Notes: generated by a model from the sequence alone, not told the origin. A DNA stretch of 64,000 nucleotides from Gimesia chilikensis (GCF_008329715.1 NZ_VTSR01000011.1:274079-338078), one strand, 5' to 3'. Positions 1 to 9,494 are shown, counted from the first letter of the stretch. A program made the numbers and translations.

Positions 1-778
1 AGAATGTTTCCGCCAACTCAATACAGTGCGTTCCCTCTGCCTGAAAATAAATGGCCTTGAGCAGGAGATGACTCAGAAAGAATCCCAGATCAAAAGCCGG
101 ATCACCAAAATGGGCCGTCTCAAAATCGACCAGGTGGATCTGCTCGTCGGTGATCAGGATATTCTTGGGACTGAAGTCCGCCAGCACCAGGCAGAGCCGA
201 TGCGCGGACATTTCCTCGATCAGTTCTGCAACCCACTCTTTGATTTCCGGATGTGAGCGGACGATGAACCGGTAAAAAGGATCGATGCGCAGCTGGTCAA
301 AGATCTCCCAGTTCCCCCACCGCTGCTGATAGCCTTCCTGAAGAAACGACTTTCTGTGGATGGCGCTCAGATATTTCCCCAGTTCGAGGGCCACCGTTTG
401 ATTAACCCGGCCATCCAGCAGTTCTGCCTTCCAGACCCTGTGATCAGCGGCGATGGCTTCCATGGCGAACAGGTAGTTATCCCGATCCTCGAACAGCACA
501 CGCGGGACCACCCCCGCGGGTAACAGTTGATCCAGTTCCTGCATCACTTCCAGTTCGCGCCAGATCCGCTCCAGCTGACTGAACCACTCGGCCTGGGTCC
601 GCAGCTGCTTGCGGGACTGCTTGATCACAAAATCGGCGTCCGCTGCCCGATCTATACGAATGACGATATTGGAGACCCCCCAGGCCAATGCCTCGGCGTC
701 AGCCTGCTCATCAGGTTCCAGCTGTCCCTGTTCCCTGAGATACTCAATCACGTTCTCCGCAGTGATCTCCCGCTCCAT
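1..778 (-). CDS. Phosphotransferase, APH/choline-kinase-like fold (3' end cut by window)
   Basis: Read on the minus strand from ATG at 778, the frame stays open to position 1, so the C-terminus lies outside the window. About 259 residues are visible. A kinase-like catalytic loop reads LVLADFSPKNILI (roughly residues 198-210), followed by the HLVDFETAHFGDPAFDLG metal-binding segment (DFE in place of DFG). This layout is typical of aminoglycoside phosphotransferase/methylthioribose-kinase-type enzymes, which phosphorylate small-molecule hydroxyls in the cytoplasm. The usual HGD before the catalytic loop is LAD here: the Asp is kept, the His and Gly are not. An N-lobe Lys candidate lies in the DFVIKQSRKQL segment. 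The substrate cannot be told. It is the only gene on this strand before 8 kb, so there is no operon context inside the window. Confidence 0.8.
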   Translation of the reverse strand, partial: MEREITAENVIEYLREQGQLEPDEQADAEALAWGVSNIVIRIDRAADADFVIKQSRKQLRTQAEWFSQLERIWRELEVMQELDQLLPAGVVPRVLFEDRDNYLFAMEAIAADHRVWKAELLDGRVNQTVALELGKYLSAIHRKSFLQEGYQQRWGNWEIFDQLRIDPFYRFIVRSHPEIKEWVAELIEEMSAHRLCLVLADFSPKNILITDEQIHLVDFETAHFGDPAFDLGFFLSHLLLKAIYFQAEGTHCIELAETF

Positions 779-1165
779 GTTTTCTTCCCATAAGTTGATA
801 ACTGGTAAGCGTTAATCGTGTTTTGACCGCTTCATCTTAATCTGAGATTCCTTCTCTTAACAGGCTTAGAATGCGCTTCCCCGGAGGAAATCAGCAGGCG
901 GTGTGCTCAAGGCACTTTCCTCACCAGCCGCATAACCTGCATTATCCGCTGCTACGCAGGAATTACCTGACCGGTTTGACTTTAACAACAGGCAGGTTGA
1001 GTTGTGAAAAACTTGGTTTACCAGCAACTTTTTGTTGCCAGAACCAATTTGTATGCTGTAAGATGATAATGTTGGGTTAGTTGTAATAAATAGCTGATTC
1101 AGCGACTTCTCGTCTTACACCACAAGAAAGTGGTATTTTCTCCGTGAACCACAGGAACGTTTTCT
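779..1165. other. Intergenic region between divergent genes
   Basis: This gap of nearly 390 bases separates the minus-strand phosphotransferase from the plus-strand glycine-rich protein and should hold promoters for both. Short open frames here have no ribosome site and no recognisable product. The only structure noted is the promoter-like pair annotated at 1035-1064. No RNA gene or repeat was seen. Confidence 0.5.
1035..1064 (+). promoter_or_regulatory. Candidate sigma-70 promoter for the glycine-rich protein
   Basis: TTGCCA (1035-1040) and TAAGAT (1059-1064) are separated by 18 bases, about 100 bases upstream of the ATG at 1166. Each box matches the sigma-70 consensus in most positions. 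GATAAT at 1065-1070 is an alternative -10. Prediction by eye only. Confidence 0.3.
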
Positions 1166-2059
1166 ATGTTGTCCACAAAAACCGCGTCCCGATTTTTGAC
1201 AATTTTGACCGCTGGCTGCCTGGCTCTGTGCCTGAGCACAAACGTGGAGGCCGGCAAAAAATCGATCCGTCCGCAAAAATATGATCCTTCTGCAGAAAAG
1301 GTAGATGATCTGTTTGACGCCATGGAGTCCGGTCTGGTCGATGTCGAAATCATCGCGAAGAGCTCCAAAGGTGGCAACGTTCTGATTACGAACAATAACG
1401 ATAAACCGTTGAACGTAAAATTGCCGGAAACATTCCTGGCAGTTCAGGTTCTTAAGCAGGGTGCCCTCGGCGGTGGCCTGGGTGGCGGCGGTCTGGGCGG
1501 TGGCTTAGGCGGCGGCTTAGGCGGCCAGGGAGGTCAGGCACAGACAGCAGGCGGTGGTGCCGGCGGTGGTCTGGGCGGCGGACTCGGTGGTGGATTAGGG
1601 GGAGCCGGTGGCGCTGGTGGTGCCGGCGGTGGTTTCTTCTCTGTTCCTCCTGAAAAAACTGTTTACGTTCCTTACACTTCGGTCTGTCTCGAACACGGTA
1701 AAAAAGAGCCTTCCTCACGGATGGAATACCGGATGGTCAAAACTGAAGACATGGTCAAAGATCCTGCTCTGCAGGAACTGCTGAAGTTGGTCGCAACCGG
1801 CCGGGTTAACCAGCAGGCAGGTCAGGCAGCAGCCTGGCACCTCGCCAACAAGATGAGCTGGCAGGAACTCGCTTCAAAATCAATCAAACACGTTGGTGGT
1901 CTGCCACCTTCGCCTTACTTCAATCCTGCTGAACTGCAGTTCGCCGTTCAACTGGTTGGCATTTCTCACGAACGTGCCCGCAACCGGAAAGACGTCGACA
2001 AATCTGAAGAAGCCCCTGCCCGGGCTCAGACAGAAACTGTTCGCAGCTTTTCCAAGTAA
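1166..2059 (+). CDS. Exported glycine-rich low-complexity protein
   Basis: A 297-residue protein with a clear Sec signal peptide (basic start, hydrophobic TILTAGCLALCL, cleavage probably after VEA near residue 29). Residues about 30-97 form a compact N-terminal domain. Residues about 98-155 are almost pure Gly/Leu/Ala in GGGLGGG-type repeats, interrupted once by a QGGQAQTAG segment. A second folded region (about 156-297) follows and ends in a charged, Gln-rich tail. The ATG at 1166 has AGGAA eleven bases upstream. The family is not recognised. The Gly-Leu linker between two domains suggests a flexible or self-associating envelope protein, but that is inference. It is monocistronic, with its own terminator right after the stop. 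Confidence 0.85.
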   Translation: MLSTKTASRFLTILTAGCLALCLSTNVEAGKKSIRPQKYDPSAEKVDDLFDAMESGLVDVEIIAKSSKGGNVLITNNNDKPLNVKLPETFLAVQVLKQGALGGGLGGGGLGGGLGGGLGGQGGQAQTAGGGAGGGLGGGLGGGLGGAGGAGGAGGGFFSVPPEKTVYVPYTSVCLEHGKKEPSSRMEYRMVKTEDMVKDPALQELLKLVATGRVNQQAGQAAAWHLANKMSWQELASKSIKHVGGLPPSPYFNPAELQFAVQLVGISHERARNRKDVDKSEEAPARAQTETVRSFSK

Positions 2060-2079
2060 AGCAATGCAAGACATCACAA

Positions 2080-2104
2080 GGCTCGCTTCGGCGAGCCTTT
2101 TTTT
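2080..2104 (+). terminator. Rho-independent terminator after the glycine-rich protein gene
   Basis: A perfect 7-bp stem (GGCTCGC 2080-2086 with GCGAGCC 2091-2097), a TTCG tetraloop and seven T residues (2098-2104), starting 21 bases after the stop codon. Confidence 0.95.
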
Positions 2105-2195
2105 ATGCGCCACACTACCATCTGGTTAAGCTGTCCGGTATTTTGGATACATGTCTCAACATTGATCTGAATCCCCCCTACCGGAGCTCTCGACC

Positions 2196-3134
2196 ATGAT
2201 ACTGCTACTGCGAAACGCCTTCGCCCCCCTGTTACTCCTCGCCTGTCCTCTGCTGATTCTCCCCTCCGCACTCTCTGCTGCAGACAACGAACCGCTGCGC
2301 ATCATCTGCTTTGGTGCGCATCCGGATGATGCGGAATATAAAAACGGAGGCACCGCAGCCTTGTGGGCCGAACAGGGACATAAAGTCAAACTGGTATCAG
2401 TCACGAATGGTGACATCGGTCACTTTGAAATGGCCGGCGGCACGCTGGCACAGCGTCGTAGCGCAGAAGTCAAAGCCGCCGGTAAGATCCTGGGAGTGGA
2501 AACGGAAGTTCTGGATATCCACGATGGCGAACTGTTGCCGACTTTGGAGAACCGGAAAAAGATCGTCAAACTGATCCGGGAATGGAAAGCGGATCTGGTC
2601 ATCTCACATCGTCCGTGGGACTACCATCCCGACCATCGTTATGTGGGTGTGCTTGTGCAGGACGCCGCGTTCATGGTGACGGTTCCCTATTTCTGCCCCG
2701 ATGTCCCGCGGCTGAAAAAGAACCCCGTCTTCATGTATTCGAGTGACGGCTTTCAGAAACCCTATCCATTCCGTCCGGATGTCGTTGTCGCTTTAGACAA
2801 TGTGTTTGAAAAGAAACTGAAAGCGGTTGCCCAACTGGTATCTCAGTCTCTGGAAGGGGGCGCTGGTGGCAGCCCGGAACGCGCCGCCAAAGTTCCTCCC
2901 GCGAATCCCCCGGAACTGCGAGTCGAACATCTCCGCCCTTCCTGGACGCGACGTCAGTCGAATGAAGCCAACAAGTACCGTACAGAGCTGATTAACATTT
3001 ACGGCGAAGACGTTGGCAAGCAGGTCAAATACGCTGAATCGTTCGAACTCTGCGAATACGGTTCACGCCCCAACAAACAGGCTTTACTCAAACTGTTTCC
3101 GATTGAAGCATCGATTCCCAAGAAAGACGAATAA
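2196..3134 (+). CDS. Secreted PIG-L family deacetylase
   Basis: A 312-residue protein of the PIG-L/LmbE family, zinc enzymes that remove acetyl groups from N-acetylglucosaminyl substrates. The diagnostic AHPDD motif is at residues 41-45, and the second metal/catalytic segment SHRPWDYHPDH lies around residue 137. An N-terminal hydrophobic stretch (residues 1-29, ending ALSAAD) is a likely Sec signal peptide, so the enzyme probably acts outside the cytoplasm. This separates it from cytoplasmic BshB/MshB thiol-biosynthesis enzymes. The ATG at 2196 follows CGGAG. No bacillithiol or mycothiol genes are nearby, so the substrate is unknown; an extracellular or cell-surface amino sugar is the simplest guess. 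A terminator hairpin follows at 3191. Confidence 0.88.
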   Translation: MILLLRNAFAPLLLLACPLLILPSALSAADNEPLRIICFGAHPDDAEYKNGGTAALWAEQGHKVKLVSVTNGDIGHFEMAGGTLAQRRSAEVKAAGKILGVETEVLDIHDGELLPTLENRKKIVKLIREWKADLVISHRPWDYHPDHRYVGVLVQDAAFMVTVPYFCPDVPRLKKNPVFMYSSDGFQKPYPFRPDVVVALDNVFEKKLKAVAQLVSQSLEGGAGGSPERAAKVPPANPPELRVEHLRPSWTRRQSNEANKYRTELINIYGEDVGKQVKYAESFELCEYGSRPNKQALLKLFPIEASIPKKDE

Positions 3135-3190
3135 CCTGCTGCGAATCATCTGCGGTTCCGTTGCCTGAACAGCGGATAATCACCAATCAG

Positions 3191-3229
3191 ACCTTGAGAG
3201 ATGAGATTTACTCTTCTCTCAAGGTTTTT
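3191..3229 (+). terminator. Rho-independent terminator after the PIG-L gene
   Basis: ACCTTGAGAG (3191-3200) pairs perfectly with CTCTCAAGGT (3216-3225) around a 15-base loop, followed by TTTTT. It lies 57 bases after the stop codon and separates the PIG-L gene from the next transcript. Confidence 0.85.
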
Positions 3230-3269
3230 CACGTTATGGTCTGGTCAGAGGCACACGCGGTGAGAATAA

Positions 3270-3299
3270 TTGACAATAGTAGTCTGATCCGATTACTAT
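3270..3299 (+). promoter_or_regulatory. Candidate sigma-70 promoter for the PSD1/DUF1501 pair
   Basis: A perfect -35 TTGACA (3270-3275) with an 18-base spacer to TACTAT (3294-3299, 4 of 6 match to TATAAT). It sits after the terminator at 3229 and about 120 bases upstream of the ATG at 3421. Prediction by eye. Confidence 0.5.
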
Positions 3300-3420
3300 T
3301 ATCTGTAACAGCGATCATCAAGGGGACTCACCTGTTCTCCCATGTTGCGATGGCGTAGCATTGGCCTTCCAGAGACGCACCCGGATCGTTGCATTGCCTG
3401 ATAACAATGAGGGCAAGTCT

Positions 3421-6400
3421 ATGAAATTCGGTCTACTCACATTTACCGGTTCCCTGTTTCTACTCTCTTCGTCGCTGCTTCTGCCTGCGATGCTCTCTGC
3501 GAATGAAAAATCAGAGAAGGCAGCGGCAGTTGATTTTCAGAAACAGATCCGTCCACTCTTCCAGGCCAAATGCTTTTCCTGCCATGGAAGTGAAGTTCAG
3601 GAGGGGGGATTCCGCCTCGATCTGAAAAGCCGCGCCCTGGAAGGGGGCGACAGCGGCATCGCCATTAAACCGGGACACAGTCACGAAAGCGAACTCTATC
3701 ATCGACTCGCCGGAACCGGGGATGGGGATCAAATGCCCCCCGAAGGAGAAGGCACCCCACTGACGAAAGAAGAACTGGCGCTGGTTGAAACCTGGATCAA
3801 ACAGGGTGCCGTCTGGCCTGAAGTCGCGGGGCAGAACAAGACGCCAGGCTCTGACCACTGGTCATTCCAGCCGATCAAAGACGTACAGCCTCCCCAGGTC
3901 AAGCAGTCAGACTGGGTCAAAAACGGTATCGATGCCTTTATCCTGCGAAAGCTGGAAAAGGAAAATGTACCGCCTGCCCCCGAGGCAGATCGCAGCACAC
4001 TCATTCGCCGCGCGTATCTGGATCTCACCGGCCTCCCCCCTTCCGTGGAAGAGTGGAAACGCTGGAGTTCCGAACCGAGTCCGCAGTGGTATGAAAACAT
4101 GGTCGATCAACTGCTGGATTCACCGCATTACGGAGAACGCTGGGCCCGGCACTGGCTGGACCTGGCCCGGTATGCGGACAGTGACGGCTATGAAAAAGAC
4201 AGCAAGCGTCCGCATGCGTGGCGCTGGCGTACGTGGGTCATCAACGCACTCAATGAAGACATGCCGTTCGATCAGTTCTCCATCGAACAGATTGCCGGTG
4301 ACCTGCTACCGAATCCGGATACGAGCCAACTGGTGGCAACCGGCTTTCATCGTAACACGCTGATTAACCGCGAAGGGGGCACTGACCCGGAAGAGGATCG
4401 CGTCAAACGCACCGTGGACCGGACTAACACTCTGGGCTCTGTCTGGCTGGGCGTTACCGTGGAATGTGCGCAGTGTCACACTCACAAATACGATCCGCTC
4501 ACACAGCGGGAATATTATCGGCTGTATGCTTTTTTCAATTCGCTGACCGAGCCGGATATCGGCGCACCACTTCCTGAAGAACAGGCGGCGTTTGAGAAAG
4601 CGAACCAGGTCTACCTCAAAGCACATGCGCCGCTGGTCAAAGCAGTCCAGGAATACGAACAGCATAAACTGGTCGGCTCGATGGAAAAGTGGGAACAGCA
4701 GAAACCGGATCAGAGTCCGGTCTGGAACATCCTGCAACCCGAATCACTCCAGGCAAAACAGAAAACCACCCTCAGTGTGCTGCCGGACCGTTCTATTCTG
4801 GCATCCGGCGAAAACCCCGGACGGGCAGAAATTTATACGCTAACCTTTAAAACGAACCTGCAAAACATCAATGGTATTCGACTGGAAGCCCTGCCCGATC
4901 CGAGTTTACCTCGCCAGGGACCGGGACGCAGTCCGACCGGTGATTTCGAACTGACAATGCTGACACTCAAGGCAGCCCCGTTGAATGCGCCCGATAAAGT
5001 GAAAGAAATCGATCTGGAGAAAGCTCAAGCCAGCTTCGAGATGGCGGGCTTTAAAGTCGACCGCGTGATTAACAACAGCCCACACACAGGCTGGTCAATC
5101 AGTCCTCAACAGGGGAAAAAACAGATCGCCACCTTTGAAACCAAAGAGAGCTTTGGCGATGAAAAAGGGATGTTGCTCACCGTCACTCTGCAGCAGTCGA
5201 CTACCCGCAAGTTGTATCACAACCTGGGCCGGTTCCGCTTGTCGCTGACTACCGGCAAAAAGCCGCTGCCGCTGACCGGGATGACAGACCTGATCGCCGA
5301 GACACTTAATACGCCCGCCGATCAGCGGACCGAGGTCCAGAAACAGGAGCTACGCGAATACTATCGCACGATCGATCCCGAACTGAAAAAACTGAAAGAC
5401 CAGGAACTGGCCCACAGGAAAAAGGCGCCCCAGGATCCATCTGAGACCACGAAAGCCCAGGTCGTCGATCATCTGAAGACGCCACGCAAAACACGTCTGC
5501 TGGTGCGGGGTGACTTCCTGAATCCTGCGGATGAAGTTCAACCGAATACCCCCGCAGTGCTGCCTCCGTTGGAGTCAGAAAAACCATCGCGTCTGGATCT
5601 GGCCCGCTGGTTGTTCAATCCACAGCATCCACTGACGGCCCGAGTCACAGTCAACCGGATCTGGAGTCGCTATTTCGGACGAGGTCTGGTTCCCACCATC
5701 AACGACTTCGGCACACAGGGGGAGGCCCCCTCGCATCCCGAACTGCTGGACTGGCTGGCGACCCGGTTTCGCGAACAGAACTGGAGCATGAAACAGTTAC
5801 ACCGGCTGATTGTGACCTCCGCCACCTATCGCCAGTCTTCCGAAAAACGTCCGGAACTTGCGGAACGCGATCCTTACAATGCCTGGTTGTCACATCAGAA
5901 CCGTTTGCGGGTCGAGGCGGAAATCATCCGCGATGAGGCCCTCTCGGTCAGTGGTCTGCTCAAGCATAAGGTCGGCGGCCGGAGTGTGAACCCGCCGCAA
6001 CCTGAGGGAATCGCCAGCCTGGGATATGCGAATTCCGTCAAATGGCCGACCAGTAAAGGAGATGACCGTTATCGGCGGGGGCTTTACACATTCTTCCAGC
6101 GAACCGTGCCCTACCCGATGCTGATGACCTTCGATTCCCCTGATTCCAACCTGAGCTGCACCCGTCGCGAGCGTTCCAATACGCCATTGCAGGCGTTGAC
6201 AATCTGGAACGATCCGGTCTTCTTTGAATGCTCCCAGGCACTCGGCCCGCGGATTGTAAGCGAAACACAGGGAACGGACAACAGCCTGGAACAGCGGATT
6301 CAGCATGCGTTTGAACTTTGCCTGACCCGGGAACCTGCGGAGTCAGAGGTCGAAATCATCAAACAGCTCTACCAGGAACAGACCCGACTGTTAAAGTCCG

Positions 6401-6531
6401 ATCCCAAACTGGTAAGCGAATTGACCAGCAAACAGACGATTCCCGCGGGAAGTACTCCCCAGGAAGTCGCGGCCTGGATCATCATCGGCCGAGTGCTGCT
6501 GAACCTCGATGAGTTCGTCACCCGCAGCTAG
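3421..6531 (+). CDS. Planctomycete cytochrome c / DUF1549 / DUF1553 (PSD1) protein
   Basis: About 1036 residues. After a signal peptide (to about residue 27) comes a planctomycete-type cytochrome c domain with the haem-binding motif CFSCH at residues 51-55, then a DUF1549 block (from about residue 150) and a C-terminal DUF1553 block with the typical LARWL and TVNRIWSRYFGRGLV segments. A lectin-like or concanavalin-like insert probably separates the two DUF blocks. I chose ATG 3421 because GAGGG lies eight bases upstream and the signal peptide starts there; the frame can be extended 60 bases to a TTG but that adds nothing conserved. These proteins are abundant in planctomycetes and are usually paired with a DUF1501 protein, as here. 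A role in polysaccharide catabolism in the periplasm is commonly suspected, but the reaction is unknown. Confidence 0.93.
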   Translation: MKFGLLTFTGSLFLLSSSLLLPAMLSANEKSEKAAAVDFQKQIRPLFQAKCFSCHGSEVQEGGFRLDLKSRALEGGDSGIAIKPGHSHESELYHRLAGTGDGDQMPPEGEGTPLTKEELALVETWIKQGAVWPEVAGQNKTPGSDHWSFQPIKDVQPPQVKQSDWVKNGIDAFILRKLEKENVPPAPEADRSTLIRRAYLDLTGLPPSVEEWKRWSSEPSPQWYENMVDQLLDSPHYGERWARHWLDLARYADSDGYEKDSKRPHAWRWRTWVINALNEDMPFDQFSIEQIAGDLLPNPDTSQLVATGFHRNTLINREGGTDPEEDRVKRTVDRTNTLGSVWLGVTVECAQCHTHKYDPLTQREYYRLYAFFNSLTEPDIGAPLPEEQAAFEKANQVYLKAHAPLVKAVQEYEQHKLVGSMEKWEQQKPDQSPVWNILQPESLQAKQKTTLSVLPDRSILASGENPGRAEIYTLTFKTNLQNINGIRLEALPDPSLPRQGPGRSPTGDFELTMLTLKAAPLNAPDKVKEIDLEKAQASFEMAGFKVDRVINNSPHTGWSISPQQGKKQIATFETKESFGDEKGMLLTVTLQQSTTRKLYHNLGRFRLSLTTGKKPLPLTGMTDLIAETLNTPADQRTEVQKQELREYYRTIDPELKKLKDQELAHRKKAPQDPSETTKAQVVDHLKTPRKTRLLVRGDFLNPADEVQPNTPAVLPPLESEKPSRLDLARWLFNPQHPLTARVTVNRIWSRYFGRGLVPTINDFGTQGEAPSHPELLDWLATRFREQNWSMKQLHRLIVTSATYRQSSEKRPELAERDPYNAWLSHQNRLRVEAEIIRDEALSVSGLLKHKVGGRSVNPPQPEGIASLGYANSVKWPTSKGDDRYRRGLYTFFQRTVPYPMLMTFDSPDSNLSCTRRERSNTPLQALTIWNDPVFFECSQALGPRIVSETQGTDNSLEQRIQHAFELCLTREPAESEVEIIKQLYQEQTRLLKSDPKLVSELTSKQTIPAGSTPQEVAAWIIIGRVLLNLDEFVTRS

Positions 6532-6587
6532 TTTTCTTCTGACAGCAAACATTATTTGAAATCATTTATTGAGTCTGGATCATTGTC

Positions 6588-8075
6588 ATGTTGAATCCTC
6601 CCACTGAATCGTTGAATCTGGCCCGACGTCGGTTTCTGATGAATTCATCCTGCAGTGTCGCCGGTTATGCCCTGGCTGCCATGATGCAGAAAGAAGGACT
6701 GCTGGCCGGGGATGACTCAGGCAGCCTGGCGAATCCCCTGGCTCCGAAAGATGCCCATTTTCCCGGGACCGCGAAGAACTGCATCTTCATTTTCCTTGCC
6801 GGCGGGCCGAGCCAGATCGATCTGTATGACCCGAAACCCAAGCTGCAGGAATTGAACGGTCAGCCGCTACCCAAAGAGCTGACAGAGAAAGTCCGGTTTG
6901 CGTTCATCAATAAAGAATCAGCGACGCTGAGCGGCAGTTCGCGTAAGTTCAAGAAATACGGGGAATGTGGTACCGAATTCTCGGATGTACTGCCTCACAT
7001 CGGTTCCTGTGCAGATGATATTGCGCTGGTTCGCTCCATGTATACGGAACAGTTCAACCATCATCCGGCGCAGCTGATGATGAATACTGGCGTAGGTCGG
7101 TTTGGCAGACCCAGTGTCGGTTCCTGGTTGACCTACGGACTGGGAAGTCAGTCCAACAACCTGCCCGGTTATGTCGTGTTGACGGCCGGGCGTGGTGCCA
7201 GTGGCGGGGCTTCGCTCTGGTCGAGCGGTTCGCTGCCTTCGACGTATGCCGGCGTACTGTTTCGTAATCAGGGCGAGCCGGTTTTGAATCTGAATAATCC
7301 GCCGGGAATCAATTCAGCGATTCAGAAATCGGGTCTGGAAGCCATCAAGCAATTGAACCAGGAGCAACTGCAGCGCACGGGCGATGATGAAATTGCGAGT
7401 CGGATTGCGAGCTACGAACTTGCGTTCCAGATGCAGTCCTCGGCTCCCGAACTGATTGATCTCTCCAGTGAAACAAAAGAGACGCAGGAAGCCTACGGGG
7501 TGAATCGCAAGGGAAATACCAAGGAAGGCAAACGGGGAGGTGGTTCGGATACAGAAGCCGCCTTCGGACGTAACTGCCTGCTGGCACGTCGACTGGTCGA
7601 GCGTGGTGTTCGCTTTGTGAATCTGTATCACGCTTCCTGGGATCACCACAGTGGTCTGGACGCGGGAATTGAGCGGAATGCCGGGATCGTGGATCAACCC
7701 GTGGCTGCTCTATTGAAAGACCTTAAACAGCGCGGTCTGCTGGATTCCACACTGGTCGTGATGGCTGGGGAATTTGGCAGAACGCCTCTCGGTGAAAACC
7801 GAACGGGTTCTAAAGCGGTTACCGGACGCGACCACCATCCCAGTGCCTTCAGTCTCTGGATGGCCGGCGGTGGCGTAAAAGGGGGACAGGTTATCGGGAA
7901 GACCACCGAACTGGGTTGGTCGGTGGAAGAGGATCCCGTACACATCAACGATTTTCACGCGACCCTGCTGCACCTGTTCGGTTTAAACCACCTTAAACTG
8001 GCACAGAAATTCGGTGGTCTGGATATCCGACTGACCAATGTGGGTGGTAAAGTCGTAGATAAACTGATTGCGTAA
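6588..8075 (+). CDS. DUF1501 protein with twin-arginine signal
   Basis: A 495-residue DUF1501 family protein, a sulfatase/alkaline-phosphatase-like fold common in planctomycetes. The N-terminus carries a Tat-type signal (NLARRRFLMNSS, Arg 13-15) followed by a hydrophobic stretch, so it should be exported folded. Conserved family blocks are visible: FLAGGPSQIDLYDPKP near residue 70, the FNHHPAQ segment near 160, and MAGEFGRTP near 390 with a later GRDHHP metal-type motif. It starts 56 bases after the PSD1 gene on the same strand with no terminator between them, so the two are probably co-transcribed, matching the usual PSD1-DUF1501 pairing. The substrate is unknown; hydrolysis of sulfate or phosphate esters on polysaccharides is a reasonable inference. 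Confidence 0.93.
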   Translation: MLNPPTESLNLARRRFLMNSSCSVAGYALAAMMQKEGLLAGDDSGSLANPLAPKDAHFPGTAKNCIFIFLAGGPSQIDLYDPKPKLQELNGQPLPKELTEKVRFAFINKESATLSGSSRKFKKYGECGTEFSDVLPHIGSCADDIALVRSMYTEQFNHHPAQLMMNTGVGRFGRPSVGSWLTYGLGSQSNNLPGYVVLTAGRGASGGASLWSSGSLPSTYAGVLFRNQGEPVLNLNNPPGINSAIQKSGLEAIKQLNQEQLQRTGDDEIASRIASYELAFQMQSSAPELIDLSSETKETQEAYGVNRKGNTKEGKRGGGSDTEAAFGRNCLLARRLVERGVRFVNLYHASWDHHSGLDAGIERNAGIVDQPVAALLKDLKQRGLLDSTLVVMAGEFGRTPLGENRTGSKAVTGRDHHPSAFSLWMAGGGVKGGQVIGKTTELGWSVEEDPVHINDFHATLLHLFGLNHLKLAQKFGGLDIRLTNVGGKVVDKLIA

Positions 8076-8114
8076 TCAGCTTCTATCGAGCATCTGGCTC
8101 TGAAATCTACCGCC

Positions 8115-9494
8115 TTACGGCCAACGGATTTCACCGCCCAGCACCAGACCATGCAGCTTGTAGCTGTCCAGGCTGTCTTGGGCCTGCAGGGAGACGTTGC
8201 TGACTGTGCTGGTGTTGTAATAGACAATCGTGCCGGGACGGGCAATCTGATTGGCCCACAGGAAGTTATACCCCACGTTGAATGTGAACCACTGGTTCAA
8301 ATGGAAGCGGGCATTCACGCCAAATTCAAAGGTGGGAGAGAAACGAGTCTGTGAGATCTGCGTGAGATGTGTGGGATCGGTCGGCCCGAAGAACTGATCG
8401 GTCAGCACACTCCCTTTGTAATGGTTCACACCAAAACCGACTTTGGGTTCAGCAGAGATCGTAAACCAGGGATGCACAAACTCCATGCGGATACCAGCCT
8501 GCGGAACATACAGTTTGTTGTTGGTGGACGACTCAATTGTTGATGTGAACAAAGGAAACGGGGGAGTCGTATTGAGTTCTTCAAAGTCCCCGGTAATTTT
8601 CATGTCTTCGGCAATTTTCAGATAGCGGAAACCAACCAGAGGACGCATCTGAAATCCACCAGCACCGTAGATTGTTTTGAAAAACAGTCTGTCAGTATTG
8701 ACGACATAATTACTTTCCGCCCCCCATGCCTGAGAGCGGTAATTGACGGCAAATTTCTCATTGAAGTTTCTACCGGCAATTCCAATCTGCCCATCGAGCA
8801 GTGTATTAATCGTAATCAAGTCTGTCTGACCGAACTCAGGTCCCAACAGATCAGCCTGACCGTAGGAGACAGAACTGACGTCGGATTGAGTTCCGAAGAA
8901 GATCGCTTCGACAGTACCGCTTTCGAAGTCGATACCAAAGGTTCCACGCAGGCCGTTGGTTCCCTGGGTACCAATGGAACTCAGATCCGCTGCCTTGGTT
9001 GACAAAGTACCAAAGCCATCGAAGTCGGCGGTTGTATAGGGTAGACGCGGGTCATTACCCGATGGGATTGGTGCACCAATCAGCTGATTTCCCGGAGGGG
9101 ATTTCACCAGCATATATTCGACGCGCAACCAGCTGTTTTCAGCCAGATTCTTAAAGAAGCCATCCCAGGGATGATCGTAGGCCCAGCCCCGGTCTTCCGG
9201 AAGCACCCGCATCACTGTCCCCGAGTTACTCGTGCCGTAATAATCGGGTGCGTAATACTCTGAAGCATACTGATCTGGAGATGCATAATATTCTGGCGCC
9301 GGTTCATAAACCATGCCACCTTTGTGACCACCACCGTAGGACGCAGTCACGTACGGATTTCCCTGTGCGCCGGGTTGCCCCATGGCAGAAGAATATTGAG
9401 CCTGCGCAGTACGGAAGCCCACTCCCGACAGGAGAACAATCATCCCAATCATTAAACGATAGGCCGGATTAACCATGTTGTACTTCAATCTCAT
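8115..9494 (-). CDS. BBP7 family outer-membrane beta-barrel protein
   Basis: About 459 residues with a signal peptide (hydrophobic LMIGMIVLLSGVGF, cleavage after AQA). A short Tyr/Pro/Gly-rich linker follows, then alternating amphipathic strands through to the terminal GGEIRWP, as expected of a planctomycete outer-membrane barrel of the BBP7 type. Segments such as WLRVEYMLVKSPPGN and the NQWFTFNVGYNFLWANQIARPG block near the C-terminus are characteristic. The frame opens with a TTG at 9512; ATG at 9494 is preferred, and ATG at 9476 is also possible, since none has a strong ribosome site. Likely role: porin or structural outer-membrane protein; the transported solute is unknown. It converges on the DUF1501 gene with about 40 bases between them. 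Confidence 0.82.
   Translation of the reverse strand: MRLKYNMVNPAYRLMIGMIVLLSGVGFRTAQAQYSSAMGQPGAQGNPYVTASYGGGHKGGMVYEPAPEYYASPDQYASEYYAPDYYGTSNSGTVMRVLPEDRGWAYDHPWDGFFKNLAENSWLRVEYMLVKSPPGNQLIGAPIPSGNDPRLPYTTADFDGFGTLSTKAADLSSIGTQGTNGLRGTFGIDFESGTVEAIFFGTQSDVSSVSYGQADLLGPEFGQTDLITINTLLDGQIGIAGRNFNEKFAVNYRSQAWGAESNYVVNTDRLFFKTIYGAGGFQMRPLVGFRYLKIAEDMKITGDFEELNTTPPFPLFTSTIESSTNNKLYVPQAGIRMEFVHPWFTISAEPKVGFGVNHYKGSVLTDQFFGPTDPTHLTQISQTRFSPTFEFGVNARFHLNQWFTFNVGYNFLWANQIARPGTIVYYNTSTVSNVSLQAQDSLDSYKLHGLVLGGEIRWP

Noticed and set aside
1452..1718. Minus-strand frame opposite the Gly-rich repeat
   Set aside because: It is the antisense of the glycine codons (Pro/Arg/His-rich), with no ribosome site.
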